15,955 nt of DNA from CAYMRB01 sp964392615 (GCA_964392615.1 CAYMRB010000226.1:1-15955); one strand, 5' to 3'; numbered from the stretch's first letter, positions 1 through 6,678 are shown. Made by a program: numbers and translations. The notes: generated from the sequence alone by a model not told the origin.

Positions 1-2
1 AG

Positions 3-245
3 GAAGACGGCCAGGACGGCGCCGCCGCGACGGACGCCACTGGCGACGCCGGGAAGGCCGCGACCGACGCCGGGAAGGCCGCGACCGACGCCGGGAAGGC
101 AGCCGCGGATGCAGCGACCGACGCGGCTGGCGACGCCGGGAAGGCAGCCGCGGACGCAGCGACCGACGCCGGGAAGGCCGCGACCGACGACGCCGCCGGG
201 AAGACCGCCACGGACGCGGCGACGGGCCCGGGCAAGGGCTCCTGA
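3..245 (+). CDS. Ala-rich AGKAATD-repeat protein, 3' end only
   Basis: This is the last 80 codons of a gene that begins before the window; the frame is open from base 3 to TGA at 243-245. The visible protein is made almost wholly of Ala, Gly, Lys, Asp and Thr, built on the heptad AGKAATD and the 11-mer AGKAAADAATD, and it ends in GPGKGS. Asp outnumbers Lys, so it is acidic and not histone-like. Alternating small and charged residues suit an amphipathic or disordered helix; 11-mer periodicity is known in LEA group 3 proteins, but that resemblance is only in composition. The perfect match of the open frame to the repeat unit, and a terminator 69 nt downstream, support it as a real gene end. Function is unknown and no domain can be assigned. 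Confidence 0.7.
   Translation, partial: EDGQDGAAATDATGDAGKAATDAGKAATDAGKAAADAATDAAGDAGKAAADAATDAGKAATDDAAGKTATDAATGPGKGS
39..200 (+). repeat. Coding tandem repeats (21-bp and 36-bp units)
   Basis: The heptad is encoded by near-identical 21-bp units. A 36-bp unit at 87-122 recurs at 132-167 with a single difference (gat versus gac). Nucleotide-level identity, not just protein-level, indicates recent slippage or unequal recombination, so copy number may vary between strains or be misassembled. Confidence 0.75.
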
Positions 246-313
246 GAGCCGGTCGAGGCTCACGGTCCTCCGAGACGCCACGGGCCTCCGAAACGCTCGC
301 CATCACGACGAAC

Positions 314-352
314 ATCGGCCCGACCGCTCGCCAGGGCGGCCGGGCCGATTTT
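314..352 (+). terminator. Intrinsic terminator for the upstream repeat-protein gene
   Basis: The arms ATCGGCCCG (314-322) and CGGGCCGAT (341-349) are perfect complements. The stem continues past one A/C mismatch with CCGC/GCGG, leaving an 8-nt loop, and four T follow at 349-352. It lies 69 nt after the stop at 245 and points the same way. Stem strength is high; the T tract is short. Confidence 0.7.
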
Positions 353-421
353 CCATCCGGAAATCCGCACGGGCGTATCGGTTCCCCCCTGGCCCCAGCG
401 ACATGCGCAGCCCGGCGGACC

Positions 422-470
422 AAAAAAAGTCGGATCAAAACCGGCTGGCATGGACCGATCTTGATCCGAC
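422..470 (-). terminator. Intrinsic terminator on the minus strand
   Basis: On the minus strand TTGATCCGAC follows its perfect complement GTCGGATCAA (plus-strand arms 461-470 and 429-438) with a 22-nt loop, and is followed at once by seven T (plus A7 at 422-428). This is a textbook Rho-independent terminator. The nearest minus-strand gene stops at 925, about 455 nt upstream, so it ends either a long 3' UTR or a separate short transcript. Confidence 0.75.
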
Positions 471-726
471 GGAGAACGGATTCCTTCGAGGCTGCCCCGG
501 TGCCTACGACCCGCGTATCGCCGCGAGCCCTGCCGGGGAGTGCCCGGATTGTTTCGTCATCCAGCGCGTCTCGGCCCCTCTGCGGGAGCGTTCGACACCG
601 TGTTCCGACGGTCCGTCAGAACGAGCACGAAACTCCGCTGACCTCTCGGCGCGAGGAGAATCCACCCGCCAAAAGGGCTGCAAATCCCGCTGAAAAACCA
701 GTGCGCCAGCTCGATCGAGGTGCCCG

Positions 727-755
727 AATCTAAAGCAATCCCAGGCACCCCGCAA
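727..755 (-). promoter_or_regulatory. Candidate sigma-70 promoter, minus strand
   Basis: Reading the minus strand, TTGCGG (755-750) and TAGATT (732-727) are separated by exactly 17 nt, giving three of six and four of six matches to the -35 and -10 consensus. A start near 720 would give a transcript of about 300 nt ending at the 422-470 terminator. Short matches like this occur by chance, so confidence is low. Confidence 0.3.
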
Positions 756-781
756 GGGCTTTTTCAGAGATTGTCCTAAGC

Positions 782-856
782 CTCCACAGCGCCCCACACT
801 CGGGCATTTCGGCGGTGGCCGAGGCGGCCTGATCACGGCTCGATTGCGTTGTGGAG
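782..856. other. 75-nt inverted-repeat structure
   Basis: CTCCACAGCGC (782-792) pairs with GCGTTGTGGAG (846-856), 11 bp with one G-U wobble. Inside it GGCCG-AGG-CGGCC forms a second hairpin. There is no T tract, so it is not an ordinary terminator. It does not fit a tRNA cloverleaf. Role unknown. Confidence 0.45.
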
Positions 857-924
857 AAACTGTTGGATTCTCGCAAGTGGCGTTCTTGTAGTGGCTTGCG
901 GTTGTCTCTGCCGTGGCCTGTGCC

Positions 925-3900
925 TTACGCGTCCGGCGGCGAGGCGCAGTCGAGCGCGTCATCGGTCGGGTCCGTCCCGGGCGCGGGGAACGGTGATTCC
1001 GGCGGCGGGCCACCACGCGCCGTGAAGTCGAGGATGCGGGTCGAATCGGTGACGTTGACGCGGCCATCATCGTCGACGTCCGCGGCGTCGAAACAAGCCG
1101 GGAAAGGACCGCGTCCGAACACCCAATCGAGGATCGCGATCGAGTCCGTCACGTCGACATCGCCGTCGCCGTTGACGTCGCCGCGCACGAAGGTCGGGAC
1201 CGGCGCGATGTCTTGCACGTCGACACCGCCGCCGACGAGTTCGGGGTAGTACGCGAAGCCCGCTTCGACGAAGACGTTGTCGATCACCGGATCGCCGAGG
1301 CCGTCGGTCGGAACAAGTGGTCGCAGTCCGAACGTTCCGTCGTCGACGACTCGAACGACGAGCGTCGCGAGCAGGAGATCTTCACCCACGGGTAGCGTGT
1401 TGCCGTCGAACGGCGGCACGAAGTCGAAGAACAATGTGAGCGCAGCGAAGCCGTCGCCGAAGGTCGGGATCACCATCTCTGGCGCGAACGTCTCCGAGTC
1501 GCTGCCGGCGAGATCGAAGTCGAGCACTTCGAACGATGCCGAGTCGTACGCGATGACGGCGGTGAACGCGTCGATGGTGCGCTCGCTCGACGTCACAACG
1601 GGCACGCGGACCGTGTCCCCCGGAACGCCAGGCACGGTCGCGACGCTCAGCGTCGCCTCGTAGTCGACCGGTGGGGGTGGCGGTCCTTCGGTCACGAGGA
1701 TCGAGCCCGCGACGGCCGAGGGGGCGATCAGCTCGCCGTCGATCAGGACGCCGTTGTCGAGAGGCGGCGAGCCGAGGCCGTCGCTGAACACCAGGTCGGA
1801 CGCGCCCAGGGGGGCTGCCACCGGCACGTCGAACACGAGGTGTGCGACCTCGATGTCGTCGCCGGGGGGAATCGTCGTGCCGACGATCGGAAACAGGAAG
1901 TCGACGATCGCGGTCAGCGTCACCGCGTCAGCGCCGTCGACGACGCGCGTGTCGATCCACTCCGCAGTGGCGAGCGCGCCGCCGGCGATGTCGAAGCGCG
2001 GCTCGGCGACGACCGCGGGATCGAAGCCGACGACGATCGTCAGGCCCTCGCTCGCCGTGTCGCTGTCGAGCGCGACGCGCACGCGGGCGCCCTCGTCGCT
2101 CTGACGCACCTCGACGTCGTCGAGGCGCAGCGTCAGGCTCGGATCGTCGGGCGGATCGATCGGCGGATCGCCGTCGTCGAAGAGCGAGGTCCACTGCAGT
2201 CGCAGCTCGTTGCCCGCGCCCACCACGACGTCGAGCGAGCCGTCACCGTCGAAGTCGGCCAGCGCCACGGTGAGCGGGCCGAGAGCTCCGAGGAGCTCGG
2301 TGGCCGCGGCCGATGCGAGGTCGTCGAGGTCCGAGGGGCTGGCGAAGCGGTCGACGCGATCGTCCGCTTGGGCCGTGACGACGATGTCCGGCCGGCCGTC
2401 GCCGTCGAGGTCGCCGAGCGCGAACCGACCGCTCTCGAGCACCGTCGCTCCGGCGGCCGGCGGATCGTCCGACGGGTACTCGCCGGTCTCCGCGTCCTGT
2501 TCGACGAGCGCGAACGGCGATGCAGTCGGGCTGCCGAGAAGCAGCGCGAGGAGCTCCCGCAGCCCGTCGCCGTCGAGGTCGACCAGCGCGACCTGCTCGA
2601 TGTCTCCGGGCGTCGCGACCTCGATCGCGTCGCCGAGCCGTCCGTTACCGACCGGGCTGCCGAGGCGGATCGCGAGCGCCTGCTGGCGCGGGTCGCCGTA
2701 GACGAGGTCGAGGTGGCCGTCGCCGTCGACATCCGCGACCTCGAGCGGCGTGCGCGCCATGCGTCGATCGCCGAGCCGCTCGGGGACGCCGTCGACGAAG
2801 CCGCCGGCGAGGATCTCGATGCCACGGTCCGTGTCGAGGAGGACCTCCACCGGCGAGATGTGGTCGAGGTCGGCGATCGCGATGCCGCGGACGGTGCTGG
2901 CGGTGGCGCGCTCCGGGCCGGCCTCGAACGCGAGCTCGGCATCGGCCGTCGCGTTCAGGAAGGCGACGGCGCGCAGCGTGAGGCCGAGGACGATGTCGAT
3001 GTCGCCGTCCGCGTCGATGTCTCCGGTCGCGAACGCGTGGACCGGCTCGCCGGCGTCGAGGTCGAAGATGGGCTCGAGCGTCGGCTCGTCAGCGTCGTCG
3101 CGGGCGACGCGCAGGATGGCGACACGGCTCGCGTTCTCGGCGAGGTAGACGACCTCGGGCGTGCCGTCGCCGTCGAGGTCGACCGCGCCCAGGTCGATCG
3201 GGGGGCCGACGGTCGCGACGGTCCGCAGCTGCGGGTCACCGTCGGGCGGCGGGGCGCTCGCGGCGCGGAACTCGAACGAGTATCCGGCGAACACGCCGCC
3301 ATCGACGTCCTCGATGCCGCGCAGCAGGCGTACGGTGACGCGCTCTCCCGGCGCGAGGGGGCGCTGCGGCGTCAGGCGAAGGGTGTCGCCGCCGAGCAGG
3401 CCGCCGAGGTCGATCGGCACGGCACCGCTGACCGCTCCGTCGACGAGCGCGTTGACGGCGCCGACGGTGAACGGGTTGAGGGGCTTCGAGAAGCGGATCT
3501 CGATGACGCCGTCGACGGGGAACGAGCCCGCCAGGGCCGCGGGCACCGTCGCTGCCACCGTCGGCGACTCGGGCTCGTTCGGCGGAGGATCGTCATCGTC
3601 ATCGTCATCGTCGTCGTCGTCGCCGCCGCCGTCCGCGGGGTCGGCCGCAGGAGCGATCGTGAACGAAAACTGCAGCGGGCCGAGGGGGGCGCCGGACGTC
3701 GAGGTGATCTGCGACGTCAGCGTCACGGTGACGACCTCTCCGGCGTCGTATTCGCGCCCTGGCAGGAAAGTCACATCGCGTCCCGTCTCGTCCTGGGAAA
3801 ACAGGCCGTAGACCGGGCCGCTCGCCGATCCGGCGACGTGGAACGAGTCGCTCGTCACGCTCGACGCGGCGATCGAGAAGGAGAACGTCACGGTGATCGG

Positions 3901-4056
3901 GGCGTTGACGGCGACGCCAGTCGCGCCCGCGGCCGGGGTGGAGCCGACGAACGAGACCCGAGCGCGGGTCGTCTCGTTGCAGCCGCTGCCGAGGGCGGCG
4001 CACGACGCGACGAGGCCGGCGAGGAGGGCGACGCGGGGGGTGGAACGATCGAGCAC
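925..4056 (-). CDS. Secreted FG-GAP / cohesin-like / dockerin multidomain protein
   Basis: A 1043-residue exported protein. I chose the GTG start at 4056 because GGAGG sits 5 nt upstream and the product then opens with a signal sequence (residues 1-26, ending ALGSGC; a lipobox only approximately, since -3 is Gly). Domains in order: bacterial Ig-like (about 34-136), an 11-Asp run (146-156), a second Ig-like domain (about 166-266), FG-GAP/VCBS repeats with DxDGDG motifs (about 286-620, e.g. DLDGDGTPE, DVDGDGHLD, DFDGDGSLD), two cohesin-like beta-sandwich domains (about 640-788 and 798-945), and a type I dockerin (957-1015) with loops D960-N962-D964-D971 and D993-D995-D997-D1004. The tail after the dockerin resembles those of other planctomycete dockerin proteins. 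The role is probably calcium-dependent surface assembly or adhesion. No catalytic domain is visible. A TTG start at 4137 would add 27 residues but has no comparable ribosome site. Confidence 0.85.
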   Translation of the reverse strand: MLDRSTPRVALLAGLVASCAALGSGCNETTRARVSFVGSTPAAGATGVAVNAPITVTFSFSIAASSVTSDSFHVAGSASGPVYGLFSQDETGRDVTFLPGREYDAGEVVTVTLTSQITSTSGAPLGPLQFSFTIAPAADPADGGGDDDDDDDDDDDPPPNEPESPTVAATVPAALAGSFPVDGVIEIRFSKPLNPFTVGAVNALVDGAVSGAVPIDLGGLLGGDTLRLTPQRPLAPGERVTVRLLRGIEDVDGGVFAGYSFEFRAASAPPPDGDPQLRTVATVGPPIDLGAVDLDGDGTPEVVYLAENASRVAILRVARDDADEPTLEPIFDLDAGEPVHAFATGDIDADGDIDIVLGLTLRAVAFLNATADAELAFEAGPERATASTVRGIAIADLDHISPVEVLLDTDRGIEILAGGFVDGVPERLGDRRMARTPLEVADVDGDGHLDLVYGDPRQQALAIRLGSPVGNGRLGDAIEVATPGDIEQVALVDLDGDGLRELLALLLGSPTASPFALVEQDAETGEYPSDDPPAAGATVLESGRFALGDLDGDGRPDIVVTAQADDRVDRFASPSDLDDLASAAATELLGALGPLTVALADFDGDGSLDVVVGAGNELRLQWTSLFDDGDPPIDPPDDPSLTLRLDDVEVRQSDEGARVRVALDSDTASEGLTIVVGFDPAVVAEPRFDIAGGALATAEWIDTRVVDGADAVTLTAIVDFLFPIVGTTIPPGDDIEVAHLVFDVPVAAPLGASDLVFSDGLGSPPLDNGVLIDGELIAPSAVAGSILVTEGPPPPPVDYEATLSVATVPGVPGDTVRVPVVTSSERTIDAFTAVIAYDSASFEVLDFDLAGSDSETFAPEMVIPTFGDGFAALTLFFDFVPPFDGNTLPVGEDLLLATLVVRVVDDGTFGLRPLVPTDGLGDPVIDNVFVEAGFAYYPELVGGGVDVQDIAPVPTFVRGDVNGDGDVDVTDSIAILDWVFGRGPFPACFDAADVDDDGRVNVTDSTRILDFTARGGPPPESPFPAPGTDPTDDALDCASPPDA
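3589..3621 (-). repeat. Poly-Asp codon microsatellite
   Basis: Eleven consecutive Asp codons (GAC/GAT mix) between the two Ig-like domains of the dockerin protein. The trinucleotide run is slippage-prone and forms an acidic, flexible linker that could bind calcium. Confidence 0.75.
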
Positions 4057-4061
4057 GGGAG

Positions 4062-4066
4062 CCTCC
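4062..4066 (-). promoter_or_regulatory. Ribosome binding site fixing the GTG start
   Basis: GGAGG on the minus strand lies 5 nt before GTG at 4056-4054. It decides for this start over the in-frame TTG at 4137, which would put an arginine- and proline-rich stretch before the signal sequence. Confidence 0.7.
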
Positions 4067-4300
4067 GTGGCGGGAGAGAGGGGAGGACGGTCGGGCGTGC
4101 GGACGGCACGGGACCGCCGGTGAGGGGCGCGGGGCAAGGTCCGTGCCTGCTCGGAAGGCTTACGGCATCAGGAGTTACGGCCGTCGAGGGCCTGGACGGT
4201 TGTCGGAAACCGGACCGCTCCGTACGGAACTTGGACGATGGCTCGAGCGTCCGGCGAGGCGGGGGCGGGCCAGTAGGGCCCTTCGGGGGGCGCTTTCGGT

Positions 4301-4329
4301 TTGACCGCCTCGCACCTCGGCCGTACCAT
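4301..4329 (+). promoter_or_regulatory. Candidate sigma-70 promoter for the 326-residue unknown protein
   Basis: TTGACC (4301-4306) and TACCAT (4324-4329) are 17 nt apart, five of six and four of six to consensus. It lies 123 nt before the start at 4453, giving a leader of about 115 nt with a small hairpin. Confidence 0.4.
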
Positions 4330-4452
4330 GAGCGGCCCCGCTGGGAGAACCGAGAGGCTGCGTTAAGGCCCACGGGCGCCACGAGTTGGCGCAATTCTCC
4401 GCGGCGTGGACCCGGGTCATCCGGGCGCGAGGTGGGGGCCGGCAACGAATCC

Positions 4453-5433
4453 ATGACGATCGAGGTCACGCGACAAGAGCACAGTCACCGCACCTGGTCG
4501 ATCGTTCGGTTGTTCTACCGGGCGCTCCTCCTGTACCGGGCGGAGTATGCGAACTACGAGAAGAAGGTTCTCGTGCACGCCCGGAAGCAGGAGATGGACC
4601 GGAAGGACCTGCGGCTGAACGCGCTCGAGCTCGCGGAGCTTCTCGACTTCAAGAACCTCGAGGCGCTGCGCAACGGGTTCATCCACCAACTCAAGGATCT
4701 GTGCCATCTGGCGTTTCGCGGCGAGGACCAGACGGATCTGCTCGATCGGTACGTGTCGGACATCTTCCACGAGATCTCGATCCTCAAGGAAGAGCACTAC
4801 ACGCTGAAGGTGTACGGGCCGATGTGGGAGCGCGAGTCGGCGAAGGTCGAGCTGGACTACATCGTCGACGAAGCGCACCAGATGTTCCCGACCAAGCTGA
4901 CCCACATCGACTACCTGTTCGGGAAGGCGCTGAAGCGCATGCAGGTGCTCCTGCCGTCCTTCCGGTCGATGCCGATCGTGATCCGCTCGCTGTACCTGAA
5001 CCGCGACAGGCCCTTTATCCGGGAGGCCTACCCGGACGGTCTCCTCGATTTCTACCGGTTCATGTACACGCTCGGGCCGTTCGAGGGGTTCTACCAGGTC
5101 GGGCTCAGCTTCGAGCAGTCGGGCTTCCGCGGCCAGGCCCTCGAAGCCTTCGAGCGCGCCGAGGCCGCGTTCCCGGCGGCCGTCAAGGAGTACGAGCAGC
5201 GGACCGGCGAGGATGCCGTGCAGCTCGCGGATGCGCCGGAGGGCGCCCGCGGCCCGCTGCGGGACCCCGCCCTGACCCTGCGGTCGCTGCGGGCGAAGGT
5301 CCAGCGCCTCAACGAGGGCTCGCCGTCGGGCGGCCCGGCCCGTGAGGCGTCCTCCTGCCCCGCGCCGGATGATGAAGGCGCGGCGGGCCCGTCACAGCCG
5401 GCGTCGACGGGGCACTCCACCGGCGGTGCTTAG
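4453..5433 (+). CDS. Conserved-looking helical protein of unknown function
   Basis: A 326-residue soluble protein that I cannot assign to a named family. There is no signal peptide or membrane span. It is mostly helical and rich in Lys, Glu, Leu, Tyr and Phe, unlike the shadow frames around it. Residues 14-170 form long charged helices (e.g. YRALLLYRAEYANYEKK, DIFHEISILKEEHY). Residues 212-246 (YQVGLSFEQSGFRGQALEAF and following) look like one TPR-type helical hairpin. The last 40 residues are low-complexity Gly/Pro/Ser/Ala. The frame stays open far upstream, but that is only antisense to the dockerin gene. ATG at 4453 starts the coding-like composition; the nearest purine-rich site, GAGG at 4429-4432, is too distant to be convincing. 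An in-frame GTG at 4432 is an alternative. The gene stops 2 nt before the assembly gap, so its downstream neighbour is uncertain. Confidence 0.8.
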   Translation: MTIEVTRQEHSHRTWSIVRLFYRALLLYRAEYANYEKKVLVHARKQEMDRKDLRLNALELAELLDFKNLEALRNGFIHQLKDLCHLAFRGEDQTDLLDRYVSDIFHEISILKEEHYTLKVYGPMWERESAKVELDYIVDEAHQMFPTKLTHIDYLFGKALKRMQVLLPSFRSMPIVIRSLYLNRDRPFIREAYPDGLLDFYRFMYTLGPFEGFYQVGLSFEQSGFRGQALEAFERAEAAFPAAVKEYEQRTGEDAVQLADAPEGARGPLRDPALTLRSLRAKVQRLNEGSPSGGPAREASSCPAPDDEGAAGPSQPASTGHSTGGA

Positions 5434-5435
5434 TG

Positions 5436-5445
5436 NNNNNNNNNN
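5436..5445. other. Assembly gap (10 N)
   Basis: Ten N of unknown true length. The bases on either side belong to different genes, so adjacency and orientation across this point depend on scaffolding. Confidence 0.98.
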
Positions 5446-5446
5446 C

Positions 5447-5653
5447 GGAGGCATCAACGCTCCGCCGCCGTGCGAGGGAGACAGCCTCGAGGAGGGCAGT
5501 AACCTGCTCCTGCTCGACCTCAACAGCGACACCCGAGTCGACGTCTCCGACGCGATCTTCTACCTCGACTTCCTCTTCAGCGCGGGGCCGGCGCCCGAGC
5601 GAGGGATTCGATGTACGCGCTTGCCGGGGTGCCCGAGCGTGTGCACGCCTTAG
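5447..5653 (+). CDS. Dockerin-type protein, C-terminal fragment cut by the gap
   Basis: The frame is open from the gap to TAG at 5651-5653, 68 residues. It holds one calcium-loop helix of a type I dockerin, DLNSDTRVDVSDAIFYLDFL, with Asp/Asn at positions 1, 3 and 5 and Asp at 12 of the loop, followed by the spacer FSAGPAPE. The end, CTRLPGCPSVCTP, has four Cys and resembles the C-terminal tail seen after dockerins in planctomycete secreted proteins. The rest of the protein lies in or beyond the gap. The stop codon's last base is the first base of a 53-bp direct repeat. It is probably the true C-terminus of an exported protein; the alternative is a fragment of a broken gene. Confidence 0.65.
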   Translation, partial: GGINAPPPCEGDSLEEGSNLLLLDLNSDTRVDVSDAIFYLDFLFSAGPAPERGIRCTRLPGCPSVCTP

Positions 5654-5705
5654 TGCCGCCTTTCACAAATACCTGTGCAATCGAGCGGCATCTCCGCCCG
5701 CTGGC
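5653..5705 (+). repeat. 53-bp direct repeat, copy 1
   Basis: Begins GTGCCGCCTTTCACAAAT and ends GCCCGCTGGC. It matches copy 2 at 51 of 53 positions; the differences are ac for gt in the centre of the CACA...TGTG dyad. Each copy also carries AGCGG/CCGCT arms able to form a short hairpin. Confidence 0.85.
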
Positions 5706-5736
5706 TTCGTTGCGCTCAGTCGACTATGGGCCTCCG

Positions 5737-5789
5737 GTGCCGCCTTTCACAAATGTCTGTGCAATCGAGCGGCATCTCCGCCCGCTGGC
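5737..5789 (+). repeat. 53-bp direct repeat, copy 2
   Basis: Second copy with an 84-bp period from copy 1. The 31-bp spacer between copies is not repeated after copy 2. No open frame, terminal inverted repeats or transposase accompany it, so it looks like a dispersed intergenic repeat rather than an insertion sequence. Confidence 0.85.
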
Positions 5790-5792
5790 GGC

Positions 5793-5849
5793 CATCCCGA
5801 CCTCTCTGATGCCGTCTTCACTCTCGACCGGCTCTTCACGGGCCTCGCC
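5793..5849 (+). pseudogene. Dockerin-like remnant
   Basis: Directly after repeat copy 2 the plus strand reads HPDLSDAVFTLDRLFTG, matching the second part of a dockerin calcium loop and its helix (DLSDAVF.LD.LF.G). It has no start codon, no first half of the loop, and runs into the antisense of the neighbouring gene's 3' end. It is in a different frame from the fragment ending at 5653, and removing the repeat block does not restore a shared frame. It reads as a decayed dockerin piece. Confidence 0.45.
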
Positions 5850-5851
5850 GC

Positions 5852-6535
5852 TCAGTCGAGGTCGAGACGGCAAGCGGTCACCTCGGCCGGAATCTCGCCC
5901 TGGTTGATCCAGATTCCGAGCGCGTACGCGATCGAGCCGTCCGAGCCTTCGAGCTTCACGAGGCGGGCGTTTGCCCCGTCGGCGGGCAGCGAGCCTACCC
6001 GGGCGTCCACCGCCCGACGGCTCTCGAGCACCCTCGGATCGATCGCGAGCTCGACGAGCGGCTGACCATCGTCGAGCCGGGAGACTGTCGCGGAGGTCGC
6101 GACCGGCTCGAGCTCGAGAGCCTCGAGCTCCTCGCGAGAGGGACCGCACATGGCGGTGCCGTCCGCGTTCCAGTCTCCTTCGGCCCAGCCGTGAACGATC
6201 GGGTACATGACGTCCGGCACGTCGAGCGTATGACCGAGCCTGTAGGCGGGGCTGGGGTGAGGCTTCGCCCCGATCGCCCAGCTCAGGATTTGCAGGACGT
6301 CCAGGGGACTCACGTATCCGTCGCCGTTGACGTCGACGTACGCCGAACACGGAGGCTCAGCCCCGTCGCCGTAGAGGTACTCCTGAACGGCGATGGCGTC
6401 CTCGACCGTGACCTGCTGGTCGCCGTCTACGTCGCCGAAGAAGCGTAGCTCGAAGAAGAGGTCCGTCGCGTAACCCGACTGTGTCACGAGGCTGACGGAG
6501 ATGCTGAGCAGGGCGGTGAGCAAGGTGGTCTTCAT
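5852..6535 (-). CDS. Small secreted protein with N-terminal dockerin
   Basis: A 227-residue exported protein. The ATG at 6535 is chosen because AGGAG lies 8 nt upstream and a signal peptide follows directly (residues 1-23, ending SGYA); a longer TTG-initiated form would bury it. Residues 34-90 are a complete type I dockerin with loops D35-D37-D39-D46 and D68-N70-D72-D79. Residues 95-227 have no recognised domain; they include two Cys (130 and 222) and a predicted mixed alpha/beta stretch. Dockerins usually sit at the C-terminus of enzymes, so this arrangement, with a small unknown domain after it, is unusual. It may be an anchoring or adaptor protein that binds a cohesin-like partner such as the 1043-residue protein in this window, which is inference. 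It is divergent from arsR. Confidence 0.85.
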   Translation of the reverse strand: MKTTLLTALLSISVSLVTQSGYATDLFFELRFFGDVDGDQQVTVEDAIAVQEYLYGDGAEPPCSAYVDVNGDGYVSPLDVLQILSWAIGAKPHPSPAYRLGHTLDVPDVMYPIVHGWAEGDWNADGTAMCGPSREELEALELEPVATSATVSRLDDGQPLVELAIDPRVLESRRAVDARVGSLPADGANARLVKLEGSDGSIAYALGIWINQGEIPAEVTACRLDLD

Positions 6536-6649
6536 GGCTCGTACTCCTGTTCGAGTTGCTGTGGAAGCTGTCGGTGGGGGGCACAACGCGGTCCAGGAGC
6601 CGATATGACCGAATCATCGGGCGCGTCCGGGATTCGCTCCCCCGTCTCC

Positions 6650-6678
6650 TTGCGCGCTCGCGAAAACAGTTGTAGACT
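6650..6678 (+). promoter_or_regulatory. Candidate arsR promoter
   Basis: TTGCGC (6650-6655) and TAGACT (6673-6678) are separated by 17 nt. The -10 ends 7 nt before the A of ATG at 6686, so the transcript could begin at the start codon itself (leaderless), consistent with the lack of a ribosome site just upstream of that ATG. Confidence 0.4.

Larger units (their letters stand above)
246..924. other. Gene-free interval with terminators and structured elements
   Basis: Open frames here show no recognisable domain, no good ribosome site and arginine/proline-rich shadow composition typical of non-coding high-GC DNA. Apart from the two terminators, the promoter candidate and the 75-nt dyad listed separately, there is a weak hairpin CGCAAG/CTTGCG (872-877 and 895-900) 25 nt beyond the stop of the minus-strand dockerin gene; it lacks a T tract. 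Confidence 0.6.
4057..4452. other. Divergent intergenic region
   Basis: About 396 bp between the minus-strand dockerin gene and the plus-strand unknown gene. It contains the promoter candidate at 4301-4329 and a small hairpin, GCGCCA/TGGCGC (4376-4381 and 4387-4392), in the leader of the plus-strand gene. No open frame here is convincing. Confidence 0.55.

Noticed and set aside
109..733. Plus-strand open frames after the repeat protein
   Set aside because: Composition is Arg/Pro/Ser-rich, there is no ribosome site, and they run through the terminators at 314-352 and 422-470. The first overlaps the real repeat-protein frame.
504..1070. Minus-strand open frame of 188 codons overlapping the dockerin gene end
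   Set aside because: It starts inside the dockerin domain in another frame and has no domain or signal; composition is typical of a shadow frame.
1840..4452. Very long plus-strand open frame continuous with the unknown gene at 4453-5433
   Set aside because: It is antisense to the dockerin gene, whose Asp/Gly/Val-rich codons leave few stops on the opposite strand. The product there is Arg/Asp/Val-rich without any domain, while the minus strand has clear Ig-like, FG-GAP and dockerin motifs.
5653..5789. CRISPR array
   Set aside because: There are only two copies, with a single 31-bp spacer and no cas genes. The repeat is longer than usual and adjoins dockerin fragments.
5447..6065. One longer dockerin gene running through the 53-bp repeats
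   Set aside because: The fragment ends at TAG 5651-5653 and the second dockerin-like piece is in another frame. Removing the repeat block does not join them in frame.
925..6535. Cellulosome gene cluster
   Set aside because: Dockerin and cohesin-like domains are present, but there is no glycoside hydrolase, carbohydrate-binding module or scaffoldin repeat series. Dockerins in planctomycetes occur widely without cellulosomes.
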